A DNA stretch of 48,087 nucleotides from a virus. This document shows, one piece after another, positions 7,078 through 15,085 of the stretch. Positions within the stretch are counted from its first letter, which is position 1, and every line of letters starts with the position of its first letter. The DNA lies in the IMG/VR virus record IMGVR_UViG_3300036781_000289, positions 1 through 48,087 of that record; one strand, 5' to 3'. The notes under the pieces are model-generated. The model saw only the letters and a program-made list of their open reading frames with translations, ran no database searches and was not told where the DNA came from. The position numbers and the translations under genes are program-made.

Positions 7078-8101
7078 ATTTCCCTATAAGTGGTACCTCA
7101 AAGACGGTTATCCGGCAAAAGGCATCGAGGCACACAACAAAACAGTTTTTTCAACTTTTTCATGCGGAGGAGGATCATCAATGGGGTATAAATTGGCCGG
7201 CTTCAAAGTGATCGGTGCAAATGATATTGACAATCAAATGCGTTTGGTATACATAACAAACCACAAACCACATTATTATGTATTCGGTGATATAAGAAAA
7301 CTTTTGACCAAAAATTATCCGGACGAATTTTATAATCTCGATGTGCTCGACGGATCGCCGCCATGTTCAACGTTTTCAATGGCCGGATCGCGCGAAGATG
7401 CTTGGGGAAAAGAAAAACAATTTCGTGAAGGCCAAACCATGCAAACGCTTGACGATTTGTTCTTCGATTTCATCGCACTTGCGAAAAAACTGCAGCCCAA
7501 AACTATCATTGCCGAAAACGTCAAAGGTCTTATATCTGGAAACGCGAAAGGGTATTTTGTCGAAATCGTTGAAAAATTCAATGCTGCCGGTTATTTCACG
7601 CAAGCATTTCTTTTGAACGGTTCGACGATGGGTTTGCCACAAAAACGTGAACGTGTGTTCATTTTGTGTCGGCGAAAAGATTTGGTGTTGCAGGATATAA
7701 AAATGATGTTCAACGAGCAAATGGTGCCATATCGAGAAATCGAAGAAGGGATTATTGAAAACTTCAAACGAGTGTTACCATGCGACGCACCGTATTATGA
7801 TTTGATCCGGCCAGGTGGATCGATCGCAGACGTTCATCCGAAAGGTCATCGGTTCAATAGTATAAAAATGAATCCGGACGCACCAGTCAACACGATCGCA
7901 GCAACACACGGCGCGTGTTTTTTTCACTATAAACAACCACGACGATTGACTGATCTTGAATTGTGTCGCGCCGGTTCGTTTCCGGAAGATTATGATTTTC
8001 TCACGATCGATCCACAATATTTGATCGGAATGAGCGTGCCACCGGTGATGATGGCGCACGTTTCACATCAAGTTTACCTTCAATGGCTTAAAAACCTTTA
8101 A
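7058..8101 (+). CDS. DNA (cytosine-5-)-methyltransferase, 347 aa
   Basis: All main C5-MTase motifs are present in order: motif I FSTFSCGGGSSMGYKLAGF (SAM site, residues 31-49); motif IV DGSPPCSTFS with nucleophile Cys103; motif VI AENVKG (152-157); motif VIII LPQKRERVFIL (193-203); then a target-recognition region, and motifs IX-X near RRLTDLELCRAGSFPED and YLIGMSVPPVMMAHV. Full length for the family. It transfers a methyl group to cytosine in DNA, most likely protecting the phage genome from host restriction. No cognate endonuclease is visible, so it is an orphan enzyme. Confidence 0.95.
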   Translation: MNPQAHKFPYKWYLKDGYPAKGIEAHNKTVFSTFSCGGGSSMGYKLAGFKVIGANDIDNQMRLVYITNHKPHYYVFGDIRKLLTKNYPDEFYNLDVLDGSPPCSTFSMAGSREDAWGKEKQFREGQTMQTLDDLFFDFIALAKKLQPKTIIAENVKGLISGNAKGYFVEIVEKFNAAGYFTQAFLLNGSTMGLPQKRERVFILCRRKDLVLQDIKMMFNEQMVPYREIEEGIIENFKRVLPCDAPYYDLIRPGGSIADVHPKGHRFNSIKMNPDAPVNTIAATHGACFFHYKQPRRLTDLELCRAGSFPEDYDFLTIDPQYLIGMSVPPVMMAHVSHQVYLQWLKNL

Positions 8102-8114
8102 TCCCACAACCATA

Positions 8115-8143
8115 TTGACATCGCTGAACCATTGTGATATAAT
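8115..8143 (+). promoter_or_regulatory. Consensus sigma70 promoter with CGCTGAACC operator element
   Basis: Perfect TTGACA (8115-8120), 17-base spacer and TATAAT (8138-8143). The spacer holds CGCTGAACC (8122-8130), shared with three other promoters here. TGTTATATCAATCA (8146-8159) at the start of transcription is shared with the promoter at 37145. Confidence 0.9.
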
Positions 8144-8181
8144 CCTGTTATATCAATCAGAACCGAAGGCGGTGAATCAAT

Positions 8182-8487
8182 ATGAAAGACACAAGATCAA
8201 CAGAAATTAAAAAAATATTAAAAAAAGAATATCCAGGCGCAAAATTCAGTGTGAGAATCGATAAATACTCTATGGGTGAATCGATTAACGTCAGAACAGA
8301 CGCATTTCACATTGACCAGGTAGCCGACCCAAGAGGATATGGATATATCAATCAAGCATCCGAAAAAGATGCAGCAATACGAACAAACATCAAAGAATTA
8401 TTAGCAAAATATGAGGACATTGATCGCGATCAATGGGGTGAAATATTATCAGGTGGAAACACATTCTTATTTGTAGAAGAATTCTAA
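8182..8487 (+). CDS. LPD29-like domain protein, 101 aa
   Basis: The pattern IKKILKKEYPGAKFSVRIDK, followed by S-I-N-V-R-T-D and a second alpha/beta unit with acidic helices, resembles the LPD29 domain, known as part of large polyvalent proteins of mobile elements and as stand-alone phage proteins. Function unknown. Has the strongest promoter in the window and an RBS (GAAGGCGGTGAA), so it is probably highly expressed. First gene of a three- or four-gene unit. Confidence 0.7.
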   Translation: MKDTRSTEIKKILKKEYPGAKFSVRIDKYSMGESINVRTDAFHIDQVADPRGYGYINQASEKDAAIRTNIKELLAKYEDIDRDQWGEILSGGNTFLFVEEF

Positions 8488-8504
8488 AAACTGCCCAAAA
8501 TACT

Positions 8505-8669
8505 ATGATTTACGCAATAACAATTAAAGACAAATTTGACGGCCGAGAATTTACCGGAAAATTTGACCAACCAACAAAAAAACGAGCGATCGCACAAGCG
8601 ATTGATTTTTATACATACGAACTCGATACTGATGAAACCGGCATCGAAATTGTCCGGATCGAAAGGTAA
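8505..8669 (+). CDS. Small hypothetical protein, 54 aa
   Basis: ATG at 8505, TAA at 8667-8669. Begins MIYAITIKDKFDGREFTGKF and reads as a small beta-alpha unit with an acidic end. No RBS is obvious. Same strand and close spacing as its neighbours. Not recognised. Confidence 0.55.
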   Translation: MIYAITIKDKFDGREFTGKFDQPTKKRAIAQAIDFYTYELDTDETGIEIVRIER

Positions 8670-8671
8670 TT

Positions 8672-8848
8672 ATGAAATTTATTACACGACTAATCGAATA
8701 CAATGACGATTCTTTTGCAATCGTTCGCGCAACACAAGAATTTATCGACGGTGTTTATGGTAAACACAAAAACGTCAAAGAAATTCGTGTGCCAACCGAA
8801 CAGGAATTGAAAACGTATAAAGATTGGATCAATACACAAGGAAGGTGA
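8672..8848 (+). CDS. Small hypothetical protein, 58 aa
   Basis: ATG at 8672, TGA at 8846-8848. MKFITRLIEYNDDSFAIVRA followed by a charged helix; composition like the preceding small gene. It runs up to the RBS of the secreted peptide gene. Confidence 0.55.
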   Translation: MKFITRLIEYNDDSFAIVRATQEFIDGVYGKHKNVKEIRVPTEQELKTYKDWINTQGR

Positions 8849-8853
8849 TTTTT

Positions 8854-9087
8854 ATGAAGTACAAAATTATTACTATAGCAATTTTAATGGTATTCGGTTT
8901 TCTGTATGCAACACGCAATGTGTCGGCAATAGTTCACGAAAATTCGACACCGCCAAGTGATTATTTGAAAGTCACCGGTGAAAATATATCCGATGGAAGC
9001 ATGGGAAATATTCGTTGCACGACTACATTTTATGGAAACGCGATCGGAAAGGATTTGCGACCAATGCAAAAAGTCGTTTGCAAATAA
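8854..9087 (+). CDS. Secreted small protein with signal peptide, 77 aa
   Basis: The start at 8854 follows GGAAGGTGA. Residues 1-25 form a classical signal peptide: MKYK, a hydrophobic core (IITIAILMVFGFLYA), then TRNVSA with an A-x-A-like cleavage site. The mature part (about 52 residues) has two Cys (IRCTTTFYG and the C-terminal VVCK), which may form a disulfide. Exported; possible superinfection exclusion or envelope role (inference). Confidence 0.75.
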   Translation: MKYKIITIAILMVFGFLYATRNVSAIVHENSTPPSDYLKVTGENISDGSMGNIRCTTTFYGNAIGKDLRPMQKVVCK

Positions 9088-9114
9088 GAAATCAAAATTT
9101 GCTTTTTTGATTTC
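9088..9114 (+). terminator. 10-bp perfect hairpin after the secreted protein gene
   Basis: GAAATCAAAA (9088-9097) pairs with TTTTGATTTC (9105-9114), directly after the stop. Likely a terminator or 3'-end stabiliser. A near-copy lies at 9190-9216. Confidence 0.55.
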
Positions 9115-9189
9115 CAGGCCAAAGGTGTAAAAGTAGTTTTTCTATTTCGTCAATTGACAAACTGTAAAACACTTTTGCAATATAGCCTC

Positions 9190-9216
9190 AGAATCAAAAG
9201 TCGCGTTTTTGATTCT
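9190..9216 (+). terminator. Second similar 10-bp hairpin
   Basis: AGAATCAAAA (9190-9199) pairs with TTTTGATTCT (9207-9216), 102 bases after the first hairpin and related to it in sequence. A TTGACA lies between the two (9154-9159), without a well-spaced -10. Confidence 0.5.
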
Positions 9217-9248
9217 TTGACATTTTCGTTGTTTTGTGCATGATTCGT

Positions 9249-9278
9249 TTGAACGAAACGTCACAGTTTTGTTATACT
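9249..9278 (+). promoter_or_regulatory. Sigma70 promoter, leaderless
   Basis: TTGAAC (9249-9254), 18-base spacer and TATACT (9273-9278) preceded by TG-T (extended -10). The ATG at 9285 is 6 bases downstream. Confidence 0.65.
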
Positions 9279-9284
9279 GAACTA

Positions 9285-9617
9285 ATGAAAGATGAAACTA
9301 ATCATATTTTTTTCAAACAACTTTGGGTGGATCGCGGTGGCAACGTTGGTGTTGAGTGTGATCGTTGCGGCAATACGATTTGGGGAGCTCATTCGATCCC
9401 GCGCGAAATACCGATCGATCCGCAACATTTGGAAAAAGGGTTGATGCCTTGTCCAAATTGCATCACACTTCAAAAAAGTAATTTCGTGCAAACCGAAACC
9501 GAACGACATCAACGCGAAATTGAAGCATACAATAGAAAATTATTTCTCGCCTCAAATGATTTTGACCGGCAATCGATCACGTTTGATTGCACGCACAAAC
9601 CTTCACAACGTTCGTAA
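9285..9617 (+). CDS. Zinc-ribbon protein, 110 aa
   Basis: Two C-x2-C pairs, C-D-R-C (VECDRCGNTIWG) and C-P-N-C (LMPCPNCITL), spaced about 30 residues, make a zinc ribbon. The C-terminal half is a charged helix. The start at 9285 is set by the promoter (the frame also opens at 9234). Just upstream of the terminase genes; could be a transcription or packaging accessory factor (inference). Confidence 0.7.
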   Translation: MKDETNHIFFKQLWVDRGGNVGVECDRCGNTIWGAHSIPREIPIDPQHLEKGLMPCPNCITLQKSNFVQTETERHQREIEAYNRKLFLASNDFDRQSITFDCTHKPSQRS

Positions 9618-9620
9618 ATC

Positions 9621-9629
9621 TGCTATTAT
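9621..9629 (+). promoter_or_regulatory. Extended -10 element before terS
   Basis: TGC-TATTAT (9621-9629) with the terS ATG (9636) 6 bases later; no good -35. Fits the leaderless pattern of this genome. Confidence 0.5.
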
Positions 9630-9635
9630 CGATCC

Positions 9636-10412
9636 ATGACTTTTCGCACCTCACGTTATAATGGTTTCGCGAGAAAAACTCCAGTTGTAAAGTCCGAAGT
9701 TTCAGTTGTAAGATCAGTTGTAAACAAACCGAGTGCAATTGTAAAGTCATTGTCAACCAAACGACAAACAATTGTAAACCAACCCGATTTCACACCACAA
9801 GAACAAGAGATCATCGATGCCGCCGAGAAAGAATATGCCGCATTAAAAGTGTCCCGAAACCTGGTCAAAAAGAATGGCCGGCCGGAAAAAATTAACGGTT
9901 TCATTGTTCTGAAACTTATTGGTGCTTTTCAGTCCGGAATGACTGTCGGAATTGCTTGTCAATACGCGGGAATCGGACGAACTGCATTTTATCGCCACAT
10001 GAACGAGGACGAGGACTTTCGGAACATCATCACGGATGCTCAGGACTGGCTAAAAGTGACAGCTGGTGACAGACTCAAGACGATCATTCAAACCGGTGAT
10101 GAACGAGCAGCTGCACCGCTTATCCGTTGGTACTTGGAACGCGCAATGCCCGACACGTATGGTAGTATAAAACCAGACCCCAACAACGGGCCAAACAATT
10201 ACTTCTTCATAAACAATGGACGCTTTGAATCAATTACAAAACAATCCGGAATTGAAAACGCTGATCCGTCACAACTTCTTGAGGCTATTGAGGCAGAACA
10301 AAACGTGGACAATGGAACAGAAGAAAACGGCGCTGCATCAATTCATTCTCAAGAAAATGGGAGTGAACATACCGAAGAAGTCGATTTGTCACAATCATCA
10401 AGCACCATTTGA
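9636..10412 (+). CDS. terS: Terminase small subunit, 258 aa
   Basis: Central HTH (SGMTVGIACQYAGIGRTAFY, about residues 100-120) with the downstream helical oligomerisation region (DRLKTIIQTGDERAAAPLIR) typical of phage small terminases of the Terminase_2/HTH type. It recognises the packaging site and recruits TerL. The N-terminal 60 residues are basic and encode repeated V-V-K/I-V-N motifs arising from five TTGTAA repeats in the DNA. The last 66 codons overlap the TerL reading frame. Confidence 0.85.
   Translation: MTFRTSRYNGFARKTPVVKSEVSVVRSVVNKPSAIVKSLSTKRQTIVNQPDFTPQEQEIIDAAEKEYAALKVSRNLVKKNGRPEKINGFIVLKLIGAFQSGMTVGIACQYAGIGRTAFYRHMNEDEDFRNIITDAQDWLKVTAGDRLKTIIQTGDERAAAPLIRWYLERAMPDTYGSIKPDPNNGPNNYFFINNGRFESITKQSGIENADPSQLLEAIEAEQNVDNGTEENGAASIHSQENGSEHTEEVDLSQSSSTI
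9682..9779 (+). repeat. Five short direct repeats (TTGTAA core) inside terS, candidate pac region
   Basis: [CA]A[GA]TTGTAA[AG] occurs at 9682, 9703, 9715, 9736 and 9769. Many pac-type phages carry the TerS binding site in or beside terS. The repeats are in frame, so coding constraint could contribute. Confidence 0.4.
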
Positions 10413-11925
10413 TTTTGTGGCAGCGGCATTTTTTGAATCTTATGATACTATTGTTGCTCTCGCTAATCGAAACGGCGGCAAAACCATTGATTTTGCTATT
10501 CTTGCTATTCTGTTTGCTTTGGCAAATCCGGATTGCGAGGGTGCAAACTTTGGTGCAATTGAAAACCAGGCTCTACGTTGTTATGGTTACATCAAAAAGT
10601 TCCTCGAAGGTGACAAAAGTTTATTTGAAGTGGTTGACGGTAAGATCACATTGGGCAAAACTGTTTTCAAGAATAAATCGTGGCTTCAAGTCCTCATCGC
10701 AACAATGGCTGGGGTAAATTCACCGCATCCACAAAAATTGATCGCCGATGAAGTTGAACTAATCCCCTGGTTTATATTACAAGAAGCGTTGTCGATGCCG
10801 AATTCAAAAAATGACATCAAAGCAACAACGATTCTCGGATCAACACGAAAGTTTGCTCATGGTCCGATGCAACGATTGATCGATGACAATATGGCGCATC
10901 TTTTCTCCTGGTGTGTTTGGGAAACTATGGAAGCCTGGCCAAAAGATGTCATGCTGCAACAACAAATTCTTCAAACGTTTACAAAGAAATTTGGCGATAC
11001 CGAACTCATACCAAAAGACAAATCGCAATTCAACGGATTCTTCAAATGGCCGGATTTGTTAACGCGTGTGCGTATGCTTGATATAGAAACGTTCTTATCA
11101 CAATGGATGTGTCAACGTCCGGAATCAACCGGTTTAATTTACGCACGATTTGACGAAATACTCAACGTTGATCGAAATTGGGTGCTTGATCCAAGTTTGC
11201 CAATACAAATTTGGGAAGATTTGGGTTATGCGAAAGATCATCCGGACGTTGTTTTGTTTGTGCAAGTTGATGTCGTCAAACAACGATTCGTTATTTTTGA
11301 TGAATTGTATTTGCGATATAAAGATTGCCGGATGATTCTTATAGACGTTATTCAAAAGCTCAAAGAACACGGTCTTGTTGCCACTGAGTTGGACACTGAC
11401 CCCACTGAATTAACGAAAGCGCGTGTTCTTACTCCTTACTTCGCAAAGATCGCCGGTTGGGTTTGTGATTATCACAACGTTTCAGAAATTGCAGAACGTC
11501 AGAATACCGGTGTTCCGATTTGGGATAAAGTACGAAAAGAAGAAAACGATGAAGTGAACGAAATCTATAAACAGGAAAATTACATTCCACTTGTTCGCGC
11601 GTTCGTTGACAATCGATCATTGCAAATCACACCAAACGTTATCAATCTTCGTGAAGAATTTATGACGTACTCGAATAAGAAACAACAAGACGGCCGGTAT
11701 TCCGACGTTGCCGAGAAATTCAATGATAATGGTCCGTCAGCTGTCGCGTTTGGTTGTGTTCGGAATTGGCCGTCACTTGCATACATGCCGTTTGATGCTG
11801 ATTCCGGAAAGATTGACGAAGAACCGACACGCACAATTCGACAAAACGATGAAGAAGTGGAAATTGTTTCACCGGCACAATACATTCGATCCGGTTTGAC
11901 TGATGAAATCCCCGAGCACTTTTGA
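10216..11925 (+). CDS. terL: Terminase large subunit (packaging ATPase/nuclease), 569 aa
   Basis: ATPase: Walker A-like ANRNGGKT (residues 83-90), Walker B IADEVE (about 176-181) and the GSTR coupling motif. Nuclease: EDLGYAKDHPD strand, then ELDTDPTE and later acidic positions. Length is normal for TerL. The start at 10216 gives a 197-base overlap with terS; M33 at 10312 is an alternative, but the upstream residues (MDALNQLQNNPELKTLIRHN) look like a normal TerL N-terminus. It pumps DNA into proheads and cuts concatemers. Confidence 0.92.
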   Translation: MDALNQLQNNPELKTLIRHNFLRLLRQNKTWTMEQKKTALHQFILKKMGVNIPKKSICHNHQAPFDFVAAAFFESYDTIVALANRNGGKTIDFAILAILFALANPDCEGANFGAIENQALRCYGYIKKFLEGDKSLFEVVDGKITLGKTVFKNKSWLQVLIATMAGVNSPHPQKLIADEVELIPWFILQEALSMPNSKNDIKATTILGSTRKFAHGPMQRLIDDNMAHLFSWCVWETMEAWPKDVMLQQQILQTFTKKFGDTELIPKDKSQFNGFFKWPDLLTRVRMLDIETFLSQWMCQRPESTGLIYARFDEILNVDRNWVLDPSLPIQIWEDLGYAKDHPDVVLFVQVDVVKQRFVIFDELYLRYKDCRMILIDVIQKLKEHGLVATELDTDPTELTKARVLTPYFAKIAGWVCDYHNVSEIAERQNTGVPIWDKVRKEENDEVNEIYKQENYIPLVRAFVDNRSLQITPNVINLREEFMTYSNKKQQDGRYSDVAEKFNDNGPSAVAFGCVRNWPSLAYMPFDADSGKIDEEPTRTIRQNDEEVEIVSPAQYIRSGLTDEIPEHF

Positions 11926-11929
11926 CCTA

Positions 11930-11958
11930 TTGCATCGCTGAACCATACATGATATAAT
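11930..11958 (+). promoter_or_regulatory. Sigma70 promoter with CGCTGAACC element
   Basis: TTGCAT (11930-11935), 17-base spacer containing CGCTGAACC (11936-11944) and a perfect TATAAT (11953-11958). ATG follows at 11968. Confidence 0.85.
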
Positions 11959-11967
11959 AACGTTGAT

Positions 11968-12177
11968 ATGACAGATATATTTGTATGTTCAGACGGACAC
12001 GTTTGCACTTCGGATTGTCGCCGAACTGGTTGTCTTTGTTGGGAAGATCACACACATCCAGAACGAGGCGATCAATGGATTTGCGATCGTGGATGCACAA
12101 CTGATAAGCAACAACGTTCAGAGAAATATCCGCATTTGTGCAAACGATGCGAAAAGGAAATCGATAATGAAAATTAA
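11968..12177 (+). CDS. Cys-rich zinc-binding protein, 69 aa
   Basis: Eight Cys and four His in 69 residues (CSDGHVCTSDCRRTGCLCWE, WICDRGC, HLCKRCEKE), enough for two zinc sites. Transcribed from its own promoter, 9 bases after TATAAT. A different frame over the same DNA is also long but lacks this pattern. Function unknown; small phage zinc proteins often modulate host enzymes. Confidence 0.65.
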   Translation: MTDIFVCSDGHVCTSDCRRTGCLCWEDHTHPERGDQWICDRGCTTDKQQRSEKYPHLCKRCEKEIDNEN

Positions 12178-12253
12178 CAATCCTGTTATTGTTTCAAGTA
12201 TTATTGTTTTTGTATGGATGTTTGTGTTCGCATTTGACATTTTAACTCACTGA
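12167..12253 (+). CDS. Tiny single-pass membrane protein, 28 aa
   Basis: ATG at 12167 preceded by GAAAAGGAAA; encodes MKINNPVIVSSIIVFVWMFV and ends FAFDILTH. Essentially one membrane helix, overlapping the end of the Cys-rich gene by 11 bases. Confidence 0.5.
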   Translation: MKINNPVIVSSIIVFVWMFVFAFDILTH

Positions 12254-12304
12254 TAATTTTTAACTACATCATAATGCACGCATTATAAGGTTACCTCAAA
12301 AAGT

Positions 12305-12344
12305 AAAAACCCCTGGCACAAAGATCGCGTGACAAGGGTTTTTA
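12305..12344 (+). terminator. Rho-independent terminator
   Basis: TAAAAACCC with GGGTTTTTA forms a strong stem, with an inner CAC/GTG pair, and ends in a T-run. It closes the packaging region before the head operon. Confidence 0.8.
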
Positions 12345-12423
12345 ATAAGTTCTTTGCAAACGTCTATTCCCTCAATGGAAAACAAAAGTAAGCATTGATA
12401 TCACTTTCTATTGTGCATGTCCC

Positions 12424-12452
12424 TTGTAAATTTTGTCAATACTTACTATTCT
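12424..12452 (+). promoter_or_regulatory. Promoter of the head operon (leaderless portal)
   Basis: TTGTAA (12424-12429), 17 bases, TATTCT (12447-12452), then 6 bases to the portal ATG. Confidence 0.6.
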
Positions 12453-12458
12453 TGAGAT

Positions 12459-14030
12459 ATGCAGGACAATAATAAGAATCCTCAAGACACGATTCCGACA
12501 GTTATGACAAGCGAAGATATTGCAGCGCAACATCGTGCAGCTGATCCGCTTCACGGTGGAATTCCGGCAACAAGTGCCGCTGATATTGTGGGTGCAGACG
12601 GAACAGAACCAGGTGGCAATGCTGATTCGATCATCGAATTGACAGACGAAATCGGTGGCACCGGTACTTACATTTTTGACGGATTTTTGACAAATGCCGA
12701 TCCAAACCCCGAATGGTCTGGTTATCAACGAACTAAAATTGCCGATGAAATGCGTTTGACCGATGCAACAATTCGACTTGGACTCGATGCGACAAAACAT
12801 CCAATCATCGGTGCAAATTGGTATGTCAAACCAGGTGAAGGCGAAGAAGATGACGGACCCATGACTTCACTTGTTCGCGAAGAATTGTTTGAGAATCCAA
12901 ATTTCTTTTTCAGACAATTCATTTATTCGTGTTTATTGATGTGTGATTACGGCAACATGGGTCACGAAAAGATTTTCCGAAAACGTGCTGACGGCAAAAT
13001 CGGTTGGTTACGATTCGCACCACGTTTGCCACATACTTATTTGCGATATATGATGCCAGACGGTTTCACGCCAGGTATAACGCAAATTCTTCCAACCGGT
13101 GCAGAGGGTCCGCGCATACCACAATGGAAAATGTTGTTGCACATTTTGGATATGGAAGGTTCAAATTATGAAGGTCGTTCGTTGTTGCGACCGGCGTTTC
13201 AACATTATTTTTATAAGAAACTTTTATATCGCGTTGATGCAATCGCATCGCAACGTCAAGGCATGGGGTTTCCGGTTATTCATACACCGCCGCAAGCAAG
13301 TCCGGCTGACAAAGCGAAAGCACGCGAGATCACGAAAAACATTCGTGTGAACGAAAAAGCATATGCTGATCTTCCGGAAGGTTTCACACTTGAATTTATT
13401 GATCCAAAAGGTCATTTAATCAAAGACGTTGAAAAAATGATCTTACATCACGATCGCGAAGAACTTGTTGCGTTCAAAGCGCAATTCCTCAATCTTGGTG
13501 CAACAACCGCCGGATCGGAAAATGCAAGTTCGGATCAACGTGATTTGTTTTATGCTGCCGAAAATTATACGGCACGCACATTTCAGGAACCAACACAAAT
13601 CGCGGTTCGGGAATTAGTTGATTTGAATTTCTCCAATGTTACACCGGCACAATATCCGTCGATACAATTTGGTGGTTTGGGTGCAGTCGATTTTATGAAA
13701 TGGTCCAAAGCCTTACTTGATTTAGCACAAGGCGGTTATATTCTGCCAACTGATGATGACGAACGACACATTCGCCAAGTGATGACGCTTCCGGAAGGAA
13801 CACGATTTAGTGACGAACAAGACGCTGATCCTGAAACACGAAGAATTCCAGTTCCGCAAGTTGATCCGAATAATCCAAACGAAGTGACACAGAAGAAACC
13901 AATTCGTTACGTCAACAATTATAGTCGTGCCGATCAATTCCAATTCAAAGAAGCAATGGAAGATGCGCGTGAATTACATTTGCGTGTTCAAGATGCACTT
14001 GAAAAAAAGAAGCCGGTTCAGTTAGGATAA
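12459..14030 (+). CDS. Portal protein, Mu gp29-like (DUF935 family), 523 aa
   Basis: Recognised by the family landmarks: an acidic N-terminal arm, the IFDGFLTNADPNPEW...MRLTDATIR segment, the FAPRLPHTYLRY and EGSNYEGRSLLRPAF core, and the long helix KLLYRVDAIASQRQGMGFPV. Length matches Mu gp29-like portals. It forms the dodecameric DNA channel at the capsid vertex and docks TerL. Followed by the MuF-like and I-like genes, the same order as in Mu-type head modules. Confidence 0.9.
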   Translation: MQDNNKNPQDTIPTVMTSEDIAAQHRAADPLHGGIPATSAADIVGADGTEPGGNADSIIELTDEIGGTGTYIFDGFLTNADPNPEWSGYQRTKIADEMRLTDATIRLGLDATKHPIIGANWYVKPGEGEEDDGPMTSLVREELFENPNFFFRQFIYSCLLMCDYGNMGHEKIFRKRADGKIGWLRFAPRLPHTYLRYMMPDGFTPGITQILPTGAEGPRIPQWKMLLHILDMEGSNYEGRSLLRPAFQHYFYKKLLYRVDAIASQRQGMGFPVIHTPPQASPADKAKAREITKNIRVNEKAYADLPEGFTLEFIDPKGHLIKDVEKMILHHDREELVAFKAQFLNLGATTAGSENASSDQRDLFYAAENYTARTFQEPTQIAVRELVDLNFSNVTPAQYPSIQFGGLGAVDFMKWSKALLDLAQGGYILPTDDDERHIRQVMTLPEGTRFSDEQDADPETRRIPVPQVDPNNPNEVTQKKPIRYVNNYSRADQFQFKEAMEDARELHLRVQDALEKKKPVQLG

Positions 14031-14034
14031 AAGT

Positions 14035-14286
14035 ATGTTTAATAAAAGAACACAATATGCGGTGACCAATGGAATAAATTTCGGTGTTGCCGTTTTGATC
14101 TTTTCGTTTATTTTTTGGTTCGTTTTGTTTGCGTTTGTTGGTGTGTTTCAAGCGAAAACGTGGATCGATGCGTATTTGTATGTCGCGAAGCTCATGGTGA
14201 TCGCCGTTGCAATTGTGGTCATTTGGACTGTCATGGATGTTATCACTGATTGGTTGGTCGAAAAAGCACATGCAAACCATCGATAA
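14035..14286 (+). CDS. Two-pass membrane protein, 83 aa
   Basis: Two membrane segments (FGVAVLIFSFIFWFVLFAFV at about 16-35, and LMVIAVAIVVIWTVMDVITD). It sits inside the head operon, 4 bases after the portal stop, and overlaps the next gene by 17 bases. A membrane protein between portal and MuF is unusual. Function unknown. Confidence 0.65.
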   Translation: MFNKRTQYAVTNGINFGVAVLIFSFIFWFVLFAFVGVFQAKTWIDAYLYVAKLMVIAVAIVVIWTVMDVITDWLVEKAHANHR

Positions 14287-15085
14287 TCTCAGTTATGAAC
14301 AATTACAAAAACTTGATGACGCGTTTGAAGAATATCTTTTCAAGCAACCTCTCGCGAGTAGCGAACCTTATGCAAAAGTTTTCCGCAAAGATCCGCGTCA
14401 TTTTCGGGCGTTCATCCGAGAAGTAGTTTCGTTCAAACGTGATTTGATGAAACTGTTTACCACGATGTATGCCAATCGTTGGACACTTATCAATTATCAC
14501 GCAATTCCACAAGGTCACGTTCTTATGGATGAACCGGATGACTATAGTCAATATTTTTACGATTATTCGTGGGATCAATACCAATTGCAACTCTCACAAG
14601 TAATTGAACAACATAAAAAGAAAGCATACGATCTTGGCATTTTAGGTTTAATGACAACGCTTGCCGTTGCAACAATGCTCACATCGGCAGATGTTGAAAC
14701 TAAACTCACTAAAGAAGCAACAACGTCATCGCAATTTATGATCGATGTCACGAAAAAGCGTATTGCTCAACAAATTCAAACATCACTCAAACTTGGCGAA
14801 AATCGCGATCAATTCCAAACTCGTATCAAAGATGTTTTTGTTAATCCGTATCGTGGCCGGATGACTGCCGAAAATGAAGCGGTGCAAAGTTATCTCGATG
14901 CACAATACACGGTGGCCAACGATTCCGGATATACGAAAAAAACATGGGTAGGTTATCAAAACAATGGAAATGAAATTTGCGGTCAAGTGATAAATAACAC
15001 CGTGCCAATCGACGGTGCGTTCGCAAATGGACTTGTTGGACCAACGGCACATTTCAATTGCAAATGCGCGCTTGAATATTCGTAA
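14270..15085 (+). CDS. MuF-like minor head protein, 271 aa
   Basis: The C-terminal half has the MuF/SPP1 gp7 pattern: helices around NPYRGRMTAENEAVQSYLDA, then W-V-G-Y..., E-I-C-G-Q-V, and the final G-P-T-A-H-F-N-C-K-C, which matches the conserved [PT]-x-H-x-x-C-x-C ending. Start at 14270 (MQTIDNLSY) chosen over 14207 to limit overlap with the membrane protein. It binds the portal and is probably injected or involved in head assembly. Confidence 0.85.
   Translation: MQTIDNLSYEQLQKLDDAFEEYLFKQPLASSEPYAKVFRKDPRHFRAFIREVVSFKRDLMKLFTTMYANRWTLINYHAIPQGHVLMDEPDDYSQYFYDYSWDQYQLQLSQVIEQHKKKAYDLGILGLMTTLAVATMLTSADVETKLTKEATTSSQFMIDVTKKRIAQQIQTSLKLGENRDQFQTRIKDVFVNPYRGRMTAENEAVQSYLDAQYTVANDSGYTKKTWVGYQNNGNEICGQVINNTVPIDGAFANGLVGPTAHFNCKCALEYS

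Noticed and set aside
11981-12253. 90-residue frame over the Cys-rich gene
   Set aside because: Only its last 28 residues look like a protein (membrane helix with its own RBS); the first part is the shadow of the Cys-rich frame that follows the promoter.
12267-12460. Attachment site or integrase remnant near the terminator
   Set aside because: No integrase in the window and no repeat pair typical of att cores.
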